Source: UBA4744 sp963707435 (lineage in GTDB: Bacteria; Actinomycetota; Acidimicrobiia; Spongiisociales; UBA4744). Taken from it: a DNA stretch of 64,000 nucleotides. The translations under genes were made by a program, and so were the position numbers. Below, in pieces: positions 51,128-59,924 of the stretch. Below the pieces are notes generated by a model. The model had not been told where the DNA came from and ran no database searches. It saw only the letters and a list, made by a program, of their open reading frames with translations. Location: positions 62,001 through 126,000 of the forward strand of contig CAVPPF010000004.1 of assembly GCA_963707435.1 (NCBI GenBank). The letters run 5' to 3'. The first letter of the stretch is position 1. Every line of letters begins with the position of its first letter.

Positions 51128-54070
51128 ATGCCGACCGACGCTTCGCCTGCCCGTCTCGGAATAGCCGAACCCCTTGTGCCACGTTTCGCCGCGGTCGGAT
51201 GGGTCGGCGAGGATGGGTTGGTTGCGGAACCGGCCCTGGATATGTTGCGGGCCGCCCGGCGCGGTCCCGAACCCGGACCGACCCTGGACCGGATCATCGC
51301 CATCCTCGAAGCTGCACCGCGGTTGGCCCGAGAGGCGCTCGATGATCCGCTCGTCGGCCGGGCCCTCGTGGCGATCGCCGGTTCGAGCCGGGCTCTCTCC
51401 TCATCCGTTCGAGCCAACCCCGAATGGTTCAGACCGGCGGAGGTGCCGGAGCTGGATGAACCAGGCGAGGGTGACTCCCCTGCCGAACGATTCCGGGCGG
51501 TGCGGCGGTTTGTGCGGCGGAGGTTGTTGTGGATCGCGGTGCGGGATTTGCTGGGGCAGGCAGCGATGCCGGAAGTGGGCCGGGACCTGGCCGACACCGC
51601 CGACGCCGCCGCGGCGGCCGCCCTGGCCGCCGTGGGTGAGGAACTGCGACGCTCCTCTACCTTTTCTGACCTGCCCGCCGTCCCCTTCACCGTGATCGCC
51701 ATGGGCAAATGGGGAGGACGAGAACTCAACTACTCCTCCGACATCGACATGCTGTTTGTCTACGACCCTCCCGCCGGGGTCGACCCCGAACAGGTCCACC
51801 GCTACGCCAACAAGACCGCCGCCGAGTTCATGGCCGCCCTCGGCAAAGTCACCCCCGAAGGCGCCGCCTTCCGGGTCGATGCCGACCTCCGACCCGAAGG
51901 CAAGAACGGTCCGCTGGCCCGTTCCCTCGACGGCTACGCCGGCTACTACGACAAATGGGCCCAAACCTGGGAATTCCAATCGCTCATCAAGGCCCGCCCC
52001 GCCGCCGGCGACCCCCACCTCGGAGAACAGTTCATCCAACTCATCGCCCCCCACGTCTACCCCGAAACCCTCAACCCCGACGCCATCCGCGCCATCCGCA
52101 CCATGAAAGCCCGCATCGAGGGCAGGGCCGAGGAAAGCGGCGTTTCGCATTCGGAGATCAAGCGGGGATTCGGGGGAATCCGGGACGTCGAATTCGCCGT
52201 GCAATTGCTGCAACTCGTCCACGGCCGCTTCGACGCGGCGTTGCGTTCACCGAGCACGCTCGACGTGCTCGTGACCCTCGGAGAACACGACTACGTACGC
52301 GACGACGATGCCCGGGACCTTGCCGCTTCGTACGTATGGCTGCGCAACCTCGAGCATCGCATCCAGATCTACGACCTGCAGCAGACACACATGCTGCCGG
52401 AGGACCGGCCCTCGCGAACCCGGCTGGCGAAGAGCATGGGATTCCGGGACGACGAGCAGCACGACGCTCTCGATCATTTCGAGGCAGAACTGGTGCGGCA
52501 CCGCGCAACCATCCGCACCATTCACGAACGCCTCTTCTATCGACCGCTGCTCGAGGCCTTTGCCGCCTCGCCAACCGTGCACCTGTCACCGGAGGGAGCG
52601 GCGCGTCAACTGGCTGCACTCGGCTTCCAGGACGCCGACGCCGCCAACCGGGCGCTGGCCGAGTTGACCACCGGGTTGTCGCGACGCTCCCGGCTGATGC
52701 AACAGATGTTGCCGCTGATGATGGACTGGCTCTCCGACACCCCCCACCCGGACCTCGGTCTCGAGCAACTGCGGCTCCTCGTGACCTCCCTCCCCGACAA
52801 TGCGGCACTGATCGGCACCCTCCGCGATGTGCCCGTCGCGGCCGAACGCCTGTGCCGGCTGTTGGGAACCAGCCGCCTGCTCGGACAGATGCTCGACCGG
52901 ATCCCCGAGTTCCTCACCAGGCTCGGAGACGACCGGGCCCTGGCCGCCCTGCCGACCAGAGCGGAGCTCATCGACAACGCCACCCAGCGGGTGTTGCTGC
53001 GCAGTAGCTATCCCGAACGATTCCGGGCGGTGCGGCGGTTTGTGCGGCGGAGGTTGTTGTGGATCGCGGTGCGGGATTTGCTGGGGCAGGCAGCGATGCC
53101 GGAAGTGGGCCGGGACCTGGCCGACACCGCCGACGCCGCCGCGGCGGCCGCCCTGGCCGCCGTGGGTGAGGAACTGCGACGCTCCTCTACCTTTTCTGAC
53201 CTGCCCGCCGTCCCCTTCACCGTGATCGCCATGGGCAAATGGGGAGGACGAGAACTCAACTACTCCTCCGACATCGACATGCTGTTCGTCTACGACCCTC
53301 CCGCCGGGGTCGACCCCGAACAGGTCCACCGCTACGCCAACAAGACCGCCGCCGAGTTCATGGCCGCCCTCGGCAAAGTCACCCCCGAAGGCGCCGCCTT
53401 CCGGGTCGATGCCGACCTCCGACCCGAAGGCAAGAACGGTCCGCTGGCCCGTTCCCTCGACGGCTACGCCGGCTACTACGACAAATGGGCCCAAACCTGG
53501 GAATTCCAATCGCTCATCAAGGCCCGCCCCGCCGCCGGCGACCCCCACCTCGGAGAACAGTTCATCCAACTCATCGCCCCCCACGTCTACCCCGAAACCC
53601 TCAACCCCGACGCCATCCGCGCCATCCGCACCATGAAAGCCCGCATCGAACGGGAACGGCTCGGACCCGGCGAGGATCCGGACTTCCACCTCAAACTCGG
53701 CAGGGGCGCTATGAACGACATCGAGTTTCTCGTCCAGTTGCATCAGATGCGCTCCGGCGGACAGAACCAGGGCCTGCAAGTCCCGGGGACCGAAGAGGCA
53801 CTCAGCCGCCTCGTTGCGTTCGGTCTTCTGGAGCAGGAAGCGGCGCGGGATCTGAACGCGGCCTACGAGTTCTGCGGCATGCTGCGCAACCGTTTGTTCC
53901 TGCAGTTCGGCAGGCCGGTCGATTCGCTTCCAACCGACCAGGACGAGTTGACCCGCCTGGCCCTCTCGCTGGGCCGGTTCGATGCTCCGCGTTCCTCGGT
54001 GCGCGAGGAGTACCGGAGGCTCACGAGAAGGGCTCGAAGACTCGTCGAACTGAACTTCTATCAGGACTGA
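51128..54070 (+). CDS. glnE: Bifunctional glutamine synthetase adenylyltransferase/deadenylylase
   Basis: GlnE adjusts glutamine synthetase by adding or removing AMP. The 980-residue protein has the normal length and two nucleotidyltransferase halves. Each half contains the active-site stretch GKWGGRELNYSSDIDMLFVYD, near residues 198 and 708. Normally these halves share only limited identity. Here residues about 119-330 and 629-840 are identical in protein, encoded by a 637-bp repeat with one visible base difference, at homologous positions, without any gain in total length. The flanking parts (GGIRDVEFAVQLLQL after the first, LKLGRGAMNDIEFLVQLHQM after the second) are the usual N- and C-domain versions. 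Gene conversion between the halves is the simplest explanation. Confidence 0.92.
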   Translation: MPTDASPARLGIAEPLVPRFAAVGWVGEDGLVAEPALDMLRAARRGPEPGPTLDRIIAILEAAPRLAREALDDPLVGRALVAIAGSSRALSSSVRANPEWFRPAEVPELDEPGEGDSPAERFRAVRRFVRRRLLWIAVRDLLGQAAMPEVGRDLADTADAAAAAALAAVGEELRRSSTFSDLPAVPFTVIAMGKWGGRELNYSSDIDMLFVYDPPAGVDPEQVHRYANKTAAEFMAALGKVTPEGAAFRVDADLRPEGKNGPLARSLDGYAGYYDKWAQTWEFQSLIKARPAAGDPHLGEQFIQLIAPHVYPETLNPDAIRAIRTMKARIEGRAEESGVSHSEIKRGFGGIRDVEFAVQLLQLVHGRFDAALRSPSTLDVLVTLGEHDYVRDDDARDLAASYVWLRNLEHRIQIYDLQQTHMLPEDRPSRTRLAKSMGFRDDEQHDALDHFEAELVRHRATIRTIHERLFYRPLLEAFAASPTVHLSPEGAARQLAALGFQDADAANRALAELTTGLSRRSRLMQQMLPLMMDWLSDTPHPDLGLEQLRLLVTSLPDNAALIGTLRDVPVAAERLCRLLGTSRLLGQMLDRIPEFLTRLGDDRALAALPTRAELIDNATQRVLLRSSYPERFRAVRRFVRRRLLWIAVRDLLGQAAMPEVGRDLADTADAAAAAALAAVGEELRRSSTFSDLPAVPFTVIAMGKWGGRELNYSSDIDMLFVYDPPAGVDPEQVHRYANKTAAEFMAALGKVTPEGAAFRVDADLRPEGKNGPLARSLDGYAGYYDKWAQTWEFQSLIKARPAAGDPHLGEQFIQLIAPHVYPETLNPDAIRAIRTMKARIERERLGPGEDPDFHLKLGRGAMNDIEFLVQLHQMRSGGQNQGLQVPGTEEALSRLVAFGLLEQEAARDLNAAYEFCGMLRNRLFLQFGRPVDSLPTDQDELTRLALSLGRFDAPRSSVREEYRRLTRRARRLVELNFYQD
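51483..52119. repeat. 637-bp repeat inside glnE, copy 1 (N-terminal half)
   Basis: Runs from CCGAACGATTCCGG to CCCGCATCGA and includes the first catalytic motif. The only difference I found from copy 2 is T versus C in the third base of the Phe codon in MLFVYD. Confidence 0.95.
53013..53649. repeat. 637-bp repeat inside glnE, copy 2 (C-terminal half)
   Basis: Same orientation as copy 1, offset by 1530 bp (510 codons), so the reading frame is preserved. It includes the second catalytic motif. Confidence 0.95.
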
Positions 54071-54154
54071 CCCGGCGGGCCCGCTACCGGCCGCTTTCTC
54101 AACGAGATAAGCTGCACCCAGCCAAACCCGCGTTCAGGAAGTATCTCCCCGGCT

Positions 54155-55333
54155 ATGGACTTCGACCTCAATGACGTTCGCACCGTCGCTACCCGCGTAG
54201 CGCCGCGAGCCGTGGAGTTGCGCCGCGCCATCCATCGCCGCCCGGAACTCGGCCGCCAGGAATTCGCGACCACCCAGCTCGTTGTTCGGGCACTGGCCGG
54301 GGCCGGTATCGAGAGCCAGGTCAGGCCGGTGGGCACGGGCCTGACGGCTGAGATCGGGGAGAGCGGCTCCCTGGTTGGATTCCGCGCAGACCTGGATGCA
54401 CTTCCCATTCACGAGCAGACCGGTCTCCCGTTTGCCTCGGAACTCCCGGGCCTCATGCATGCGTGCGGCCACGATGCCCATACGGCGATTGCCGTCGGCA
54501 TCGCCCTCGCCCTCAGGGAACTTGGCCCGCTCCCCGGCCGCGTGCGATTTCTCTTTCAGCCGGCAGAGGAACTGTTTCCCGGCGGCGCCGACGAGTTGTT
54601 GCGCGAGGGCGCCATCGACGGGGTGCAGGCGCTCATTGCTTTTCATGTCGATCCGACCCTTCCTCCCGGCCAGATCGGGTTCAAAACGGGCCCGATCACC
54701 AGCTCGTCTGATCGGTTTCTCATCACCATCGACGGACCGGGCGGCCACACGGCCCGGCCGCACGATTCGGTCGATACGATCTTTGCGGCGGGACAGGTGA
54801 TCACCCAGCTTCCGGCCCTGCTCGATCGGCTGGTCGACGCTCGCATGCCGCTCTCGCTGGTGTTCGGGCGCGTGCAAGGTGGGATCGCCGGCAACGTGAT
54901 CCCCACGTCGGTCGAGTTGAGCGGAACGTGCCGGTCGCTCGACCATGACACCTGGGAACGAATGCCCAAACTCATCGACAAGCTGGTCCACGAGATCGTG
55001 GCGCCGCTCGGCGCCACCGCCACGGTCAGCTACGAAGTGGGAATCCCCCCGGTGATCAACGACCAGTTCGTGGTTGCCGAGGTCGAATATGCCGTCTCCA
55101 GTGTGCTTGGAACCCAGGCGGTGGCGTCGACGCACGCCAGTCTCGGAGCCGAGGATTTCTCCTATTTTCTGCAGGAGATCCCCGGAGCGCTTTTCCGGCT
55201 CGGAACCCGGTTGCCGGATCGCAAGACCGACCTGCACTCAGCCTGGTTCGACCTCGACGAAGCCGCAATCGAGGTCGGCATCGTGGCCGGGACCACGGCA
55301 ATGCTGCGGTTGATGGCCTGCGACTGGAGCTAG
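54155..55333 (+). CDS. M20-family amidohydrolase
   Basis: A 392-residue metallopeptidase-type amidohydrolase (hippurate/indole-acetyl-amino-acid hydrolase group). Motifs: VGFRADLDALPIHEQTGLPF (first metal Asp), GLMHACGHDAHTAIAVG (metal-binding HxCGHD pattern), FLFQPAEELFPGGADELLREG (catalytic Glu), PGGHTARPHDSVD and ASLGAEDFSYFLQEIPGALFRLG. It cleaves an N-acyl amino acid or peptide-like amide. Confidence 0.9.
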   Translation: MDFDLNDVRTVATRVAPRAVELRRAIHRRPELGRQEFATTQLVVRALAGAGIESQVRPVGTGLTAEIGESGSLVGFRADLDALPIHEQTGLPFASELPGLMHACGHDAHTAIAVGIALALRELGPLPGRVRFLFQPAEELFPGGADELLREGAIDGVQALIAFHVDPTLPPGQIGFKTGPITSSSDRFLITIDGPGGHTARPHDSVDTIFAAGQVITQLPALLDRLVDARMPLSLVFGRVQGGIAGNVIPTSVELSGTCRSLDHDTWERMPKLIDKLVHEIVAPLGATATVSYEVGIPPVINDQFVVAEVEYAVSSVLGTQAVASTHASLGAEDFSYFLQEIPGALFRLGTRLPDRKTDLHSAWFDLDEAAIEVGIVAGTTAMLRLMACDWS

Positions 55334-55501
55334 GCGGCGTTACCCGTCGTGGTATTCGGTTCTTCGCGTATGGCCGCGAGCGCTGGACCTCATAGACGGA
55401 CCATGAGCGAATGTCGGCGAGCCGGCTCGCTCACCGATCCTCGGTTCTGATTAGATGCATGGGATCGCATAGGGTCGAAATACCCCAATTGTTGTGCCCC
55501 T

Positions 55502-55522
55502 TAGCCCCGCTGTCGGGGGCTT
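55502..55522 (+). terminator. Terminator-like hairpin upstream of rhodanese gene
   Basis: AGCCCC-GCTGTC-GGGGGCT forms a short strong stem followed by TTTG. It could end transcription of the amidohydrolase gene or act in the rhodanese leader. The rest of 55334-55591 shows nothing clear. Confidence 0.45.
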
Positions 55523-55591
55523 TGACCACTTGCTCGCTCTGTAAGATTCCCATCGAGGGAGGTTGTGAATTGTTTCACAAGGAGCAACCTT

Positions 55592-56671
55592 ATGTACCGG
55601 CGAAGGAAGTTCTTCAAGCTGCTGGCGGTACTCACCGTTTTCAGCATGATCGTGTTGACGGGCTGCGCCGACGACGCGGCCGAAGAGACCACCACCACGG
55701 CCGCTCCGGCGACGACGGCGGCCCCAACCACGACCGAGGCGACCACCACCACGACCGAAGCGACCACGACCACCGCCGTCATGGTGGACGAGACCACCGT
55801 GCTGGCCGAGCACATCACCGCTCAGTTCGCGGAGTGGACGCCGGTCATCTCGGCGGAGGCCCTGTACGAGAACCTGACCGACGGTGACGAGTCAAATGAT
55901 CCGTTCGTCGTCAGTGTCCGTGCTCCTGATGCATACGCTCTCGGTCATATCGAAGGTGCCATCAACATCCCCTGGAAGAGCATCGTCGATGAGGCCAGCC
56001 TGGCCCAACTGCCGACCGATCAACCAATCGTTGTCTATTGCTATACGGGCCACACCGGCCAGGTGGCAGCAACCCTGCTGAAGACCCTCGGATACGACGT
56101 CTCCAACCTCAAGTTCGGGATGATGGGGTGGACCAACGACCTCGACGTCGTGGCAACCACCCCCTTCACGACTTCTCCGGGCTATCCAACGGTCACCGAG
56201 CCGACCGTCGCCACCGAAACCTACGACCTGCCAGTCCTGGCTACCGGTGAGACTGAGGCTTCGGCCATCGCTCTCTCCTCCGCCCGGGCCATGCTGGCCG
56301 ACTGGACACCGGTCACGGGAGCATCGGAGCTGTTCGACAATATCGCCGACGGTGACGATTCCAACGACTACTTCGTGGTCAGCGTCCGCGCTCCCGAGCA
56401 CTATGCACTCGGACACGTCGAGGGTGCGATCAACATCGGCTGGAAAGCGATCGCCGACCCGGCCAATCTGGCTTCCCTGCCCACCGATCAGCCGATCATG
56501 GTGTACTGCTACACCGGCCACACCGGCCAGGCAGCTGCCACCGCACTGAAACTGCTGGGCTACGACGTCATCAACATGAAGTTCGGGATGATGGGCTGGA
56601 GTGACGACGCCGATGTCGTTGCGCAGCCCTTCTTCACCACAGCTCCCGATTATCCGACCGTCACCGGATAG
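55592..56671 (+). CDS. Tandem rhodanese-domain lipoprotein
   Basis: The 359-residue protein has a lipoprotein signal (KLLAVLTVFSMIVLTGC), a Thr-rich linker of about 50 residues, and two rhodanese domains. Each has the active-site loop YCYTGHTG with the catalytic Cys (persulfide carrier), preceded by VVSVRAPDAYALGHIEGAINIPW-type sequence. Extracytoplasmic rhodaneses transfer sulfane sulfur between thiosulfate or polysulfide and an acceptor. AAGGAG precedes ATG 55592. The next gene, a multiheme cytochrome, suggests a sulfur-linked redox pathway outside the membrane; this is inference. Confidence 0.88.
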   Translation: MYRRRKFFKLLAVLTVFSMIVLTGCADDAAEETTTTAAPATTAAPTTTEATTTTTEATTTTAVMVDETTVLAEHITAQFAEWTPVISAEALYENLTDGDESNDPFVVSVRAPDAYALGHIEGAINIPWKSIVDEASLAQLPTDQPIVVYCYTGHTGQVAATLLKTLGYDVSNLKFGMMGWTNDLDVVATTPFTTSPGYPTVTEPTVATETYDLPVLATGETEASAIALSSARAMLADWTPVTGASELFDNIADGDDSNDYFVVSVRAPEHYALGHVEGAINIGWKAIADPANLASLPTDQPIMVYCYTGHTGQAAATALKLLGYDVINMKFGMMGWSDDADVVAQPFFTTAPDYPTVTG

Positions 56672-56729
56672 CCAACCGACCAAGGGGGGCGCCGGAAACC
56701 CGGCGCCCCTCCCGACCTGAGGAGGTGAG

Positions 56730-58109
56730 ATGAAGAAGGCGACCCAATCGTTGTTCGGGATGTTGCTTTTCGGCCTCCTGGCGGTCGGTTGCACCAGCGG
56801 TGCCGACGACACGACAACGTCGAGCGAGACAACGGTGCCCCCCACAACCACTTCCGTCACCCTTGCGACGACGACCACCACCGACCCATCTGCTGCGGCA
56901 GATGCCAGTTGCGTTACATGCCACACCGATCAAGCCACCCTGCAAGCGATGGCGGTCGAACCCATCGCCGGCGAGACCCTCAGCGAAGGTGAGGGCTGAG
57001 GAGGCTCGGTGCCTCAGTTAGAGGCATGGGAGCAGGTTTTCGTCAGCGACGAAGCGTTCTTTGAGACCACCCACGGGCAGCTCGGCTGTATCGCCTGCCA
57101 CGGCGGCGACGGCCAGGCGAACGGCATGGAGGCGGCCCACACCGGCATGGTGCGCGATCCCGATTCGATTGAAACGTGCTCGTCCTGTCACAACGACATC
57201 ACAACGACCGATGCGATGAGCCTGCACTCGACGCTGGACGGCTACCTGACCGTACTGGCCGAGAGGACGGGCAGCGAGGAGTTGTCGCCGGGACTGGAGC
57301 AGGCCTATGAGAACCACTGTGCAGACTGTCACACGTCGTGCGGTCAATGCCATGTGAGCCGCCCGACGAGTGCGGGAGGCGGTTTGCTGGACGGACACTC
57401 GTTCAAGAACCCGCCCCCGATGAACCTCACCTGTACGGGTTGTCACGGGAGCCGGATCAACGACGAGTACAAGGGCAAGAACGCGATGGAGGACGGCACC
57501 CTGTATCCGGCCGACGTCCATTTCAACCCGGGCGGCATGGCCTGTTTTGACTGTCACGGCGATTCCGAGATGCACGGTGAGGGACCGGCCCAGACGCACC
57601 GGTACGACGATGCAGCCGTCGAATGCATCGACTGTCACCCCGAGGTGGGAGCCGATGGCGACGACAACCAGCAGCACGCAATCCACTCGGAAAACCTGTC
57701 GTGTCAGGTGTGCCACTCGGTGGATTACAAGAACTGCTACAGCTGTCACGTGCAGACCTCGGACGAGGGCACTCCGTACTTCAAGATCGAACCTTCGGAA
57801 ATGGCGTTCTACATCGGCAAGAACGTCGATCAAACCGAGCAACGGCCCTGGACCTACACGGTAGTGCGCCATGTGCCGATCGATCCGGAGAGCTTCTCGT
57901 TCTACGGGCCGAACTTGCTCCCCGAGTTCGATGCACGGCCGACGTTTGCGCCTGCCACTCCCCACAACATCCAGAGGAATACCCCGCAGAATGCGTCGTG
58001 CGATTCGTGTCACGGCAACGCTGCGCTGTTTCTGACGGCCGACAAAGTGCTGCCTGAAGAAATCGCAGCCAACCAGGACGTGATCGTGGACGTACTGCCG
58101 GGACCATGA
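56730..58109 (+). CDS. Multiheme c-type cytochrome lipoprotein with in-frame UGA (candidate selenoprotein)
   Basis: Read through one UGA (56997-56999), the frame encodes 459 residues: a lipoprotein signal (LLFGLLAVGC, Cys 21), a Thr-rich linker, then eleven CxxCH heme sites. These are CVTCH before the UGA and CIACH, CSSCH, CADCH, CGQCH, CTGCH, CFDCH, CIDCH, CQVCH, CYSCH and CDSCH after it. The UGA is codon 90, in EGEG-U-GGSV. Read as two genes, the second (from GTG 57009, with GGAGG 4 nt upstream) would have ten heme sites but no signal peptide. That makes little sense, since heme is attached outside the membrane. A SECIS-like hairpin follows the UGA, and selD shows selenocysteine use. The role is unknown; sulfur-compound redox is suggested by the adjacent rhodanese. 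Confidence 0.75.
57009..57027 (+). promoter_or_regulatory. SECIS-like hairpin in the multiheme cytochrome gene
   Basis: TGCCTC (57010-57015) pairs with GAGGCA (57021-57026) around an AGTTA loop, with a flanking G-U pair making 7 bp. The loop begins 16 nt after the UGA, inside the range typical for bacterial SECIS, and contains the GU step. Confidence 0.6.
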
Positions 58110-58129
58110 GAGAAGCCGGTTCAAGATCG

Positions 58130-58165
58130 GTCCGGGGGCGCATTGCGATGCGCCCCCGGACTTTC
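58130..58165 (+). terminator. Intrinsic terminator after the multiheme cytochrome gene
   Basis: GTCCGGGGGCGCAT and ATGCGCCCCCGGAC form a perfect 14-bp stem around TGCG, followed by TTTCT. The rest of 58166-58324 holds no gene that I can support. Confidence 0.92.
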
Positions 58166-58324
58166 TCCGGATGAGTTCCCGTCCCGGCGAACCAGGCGTC
58201 CCCAGCGGTCGAGCCTTCCCGACCACCACAGCGAGGGGCGCCGGAGCCACTGCCACCGGTCGGCCACCCAACACCGGCGAGGCACATCTCATGAGATCCG
58301 GTGCACGGCCGATACCCTGGTGAC

Positions 58325-58789
58325 GTGATAGCGGCCCTGACACGATTCCTTCGGCGACTCGGCGACCAATCCGGTGGCAAGCTCCTCCGGTTTGGAGCCG
58401 TCAGCGCGTTCAACGTGGTGTTCGGACAAACCCTTCTCTACGGGGCGCAGACCGTCCTCGACTGGGCGGCCGTGACGTCGAACATCTTCTCGGTCACGGT
58501 GAGCGCCATACCGGCCTACCTCCTGAGCCGCTATTGGGTCTGGCAGAAACGCGGCAAGAACCACCTGATGAAGGAGGTGCTCCCCTTCTGGAGTCTGGCC
58601 ATCCTGGGCTTTGTCCTGTCGACCACGGCGGTCTGGTTCGTCGAGAAACAGTGGGACCCTCAGCCGATACTCATCAACCTGACCAACCTCACTGCCTTCG
58701 GCGTGGTCTGGGTGTCCAAGTTCTTCATCCTCGACAGATTCCTCTTCCGGGTGGACGAACCCGACGAGGACGCTGCACCTTCTGGCTAG
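58325..58789 (+). CDS. GtrA-family membrane protein
   Basis: A 154-residue four-TM protein with the GtrA pattern: LLRFGAVSAFNVVFGQTLLYGAQ in helix 1, SVTVSAIPAYLLSRYWVWQKRGK (the conserved F/YxxxRxWVF-type motif), and NLTAFGVVWVSKFFILDRFLF at the end. GtrA-like proteins flip or support transfer of lipid-linked sugars. The GTG at 58325 follows a TACCCT box by a few bases, so it may be leaderless. Confidence 0.8.
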   Translation: MIAALTRFLRRLGDQSGGKLLRFGAVSAFNVVFGQTLLYGAQTVLDWAAVTSNIFSVTVSAIPAYLLSRYWVWQKRGKNHLMKEVLPFWSLAILGFVLSTTAVWFVEKQWDPQPILINLTNLTAFGVVWVSKFFILDRFLFRVDEPDEDAAPSG

Positions 58790-58897
58790 TTGCCCTGCGG
58801 GCCCGCCTTCTCCGCCGTCGCTCGCGGTCTCATGTCGAAACCAGGACGGGCCAATGGAAGACGCGGACCGGCCGACGGGCCGACCTCATCCACGGCG

Positions 58898-59920
58898 TCA
58901 TTCCTCGAGTTGAAACCCTTCTGCCAGGAGAGCATGGCGGAGTGTCTCCGCTTCTCCGGGGCGAACCGAGAGGGTCAGCACACCCCCACCGCCGTGGGGT
59001 CCGTGACGAAGCTGGAGATCTCTTACATCCACACCGCCGGCCGCCAGCGCCCGGCCTACTGCCCCGAGTTCGCCCGGCCGGTCCTGCATGACGACGCCGA
59101 TCGCAACAACGGGGGGCGCCATGGCCTGGCGGACACGACGGGCGTCCTGAAGTTCGGTGGCGAGCCGCTCAACTGCGCCCTCCTCGAGCGTGGAGGACCA
59201 GCCACGGAGGGCCTCGATCAGCGAATCCAGCACGCGTCGCAGCTCTCCCTGGTTGATGACCAGCAGCTCCGCCCACCAGGCGGGCTCACTGAGGGCGACC
59301 CTGGTCAGATCGCGAAAACTCCCGGCGGCCAGGTCAAGCGCATGCGGATCGGTGGCCGCTACCTGGACGAGCGCCGAGGCGAGCACCTGGGGAAGGTGGC
59401 TGATCGCGGCCACCGCGGCGTCGTGTTCGGCCGCCGTCATGGTGACCGGCACAGCCCCGAGGCTGGTGACCAGTTCCCGGGTTCGTTGCAGGTCCGCCCC
59501 GGAGGCGCCGTCGGAACAGAGGATCCAGGTGGCACCACGGAAGAGCGCGGCGGACGCGGCCCGGGGGCCGGCATGCTCCCGGCCGGCCATCGGGTGACCT
59601 CCGACGAAGTGGCTGAGATGCCCGGCTGCCGCAACAACCGGCGCTTTGATACCGGCCACGTCGGTCACCAGGGCATCCGTCGCCAAACCGGCCAACTCGC
59701 CGATCACAGCAGCGGGTGGACCGGCCAGCACGACGACGTCCGCCGACTGAATCGCCTCGGCAGCGTTCCGGGCCGGCTCATCGATGGCGGCCAGTTCCCG
59801 CGCAACCTGGAGGGCAGCCGGGTCGGGATCCCATCCGGTTACGTGCCAGCCAGACGCCCTGAGGGCGAGCCCGACCGAGGTTCCGATGAGGCCGGTCCCG
59901 ATGATGGCGGCATTCGACAC
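58898..59920 (-). CDS. tyrA: Prephenate dehydrogenase
   Basis: The 340-residue enzyme converts prephenate to 4-hydroxyphenylpyruvate in tyrosine synthesis. IIGTGLIGTSVGLALRASGWHVTGWD is the NAD-binding GxGxxG fold. GGHPMAGREHAGPRAASAALFRGATWILC is the prephenate-binding core, and ISHLPQVLASALV the helical region. A C-terminal ACT-like domain (VMQDRPGELGAVGRALAAGGVDVRDLQLRHG) suggests feedback control by an amino acid. The GTG start is 4 nt after the aroF stop. Confidence 0.92.
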   Translation of the reverse strand: MSNAAIIGTGLIGTSVGLALRASGWHVTGWDPDPAALQVARELAAIDEPARNAAEAIQSADVVVLAGPPAAVIGELAGLATDALVTDVAGIKAPVVAAAGHLSHFVGGHPMAGREHAGPRAASAALFRGATWILCSDGASGADLQRTRELVTSLGAVPVTMTAAEHDAAVAAISHLPQVLASALVQVAATDPHALDLAAGSFRDLTRVALSEPAWWAELLVINQGELRRVLDSLIEALRGWSSTLEEGAVERLATELQDARRVRQAMAPPVVAIGVVMQDRPGELGAVGRALAAGGVDVRDLQLRHGPHGGGGVLTLSVRPGEAETLRHALLAEGFQLEE

Positions 59921-59924
59921 GAAA

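Noticed and set aside
53239..54174. Overlapping frame inside the second half of glnE
   Set aside because: Shadow frame duplicated only because the underlying DNA is repeated in glnE.
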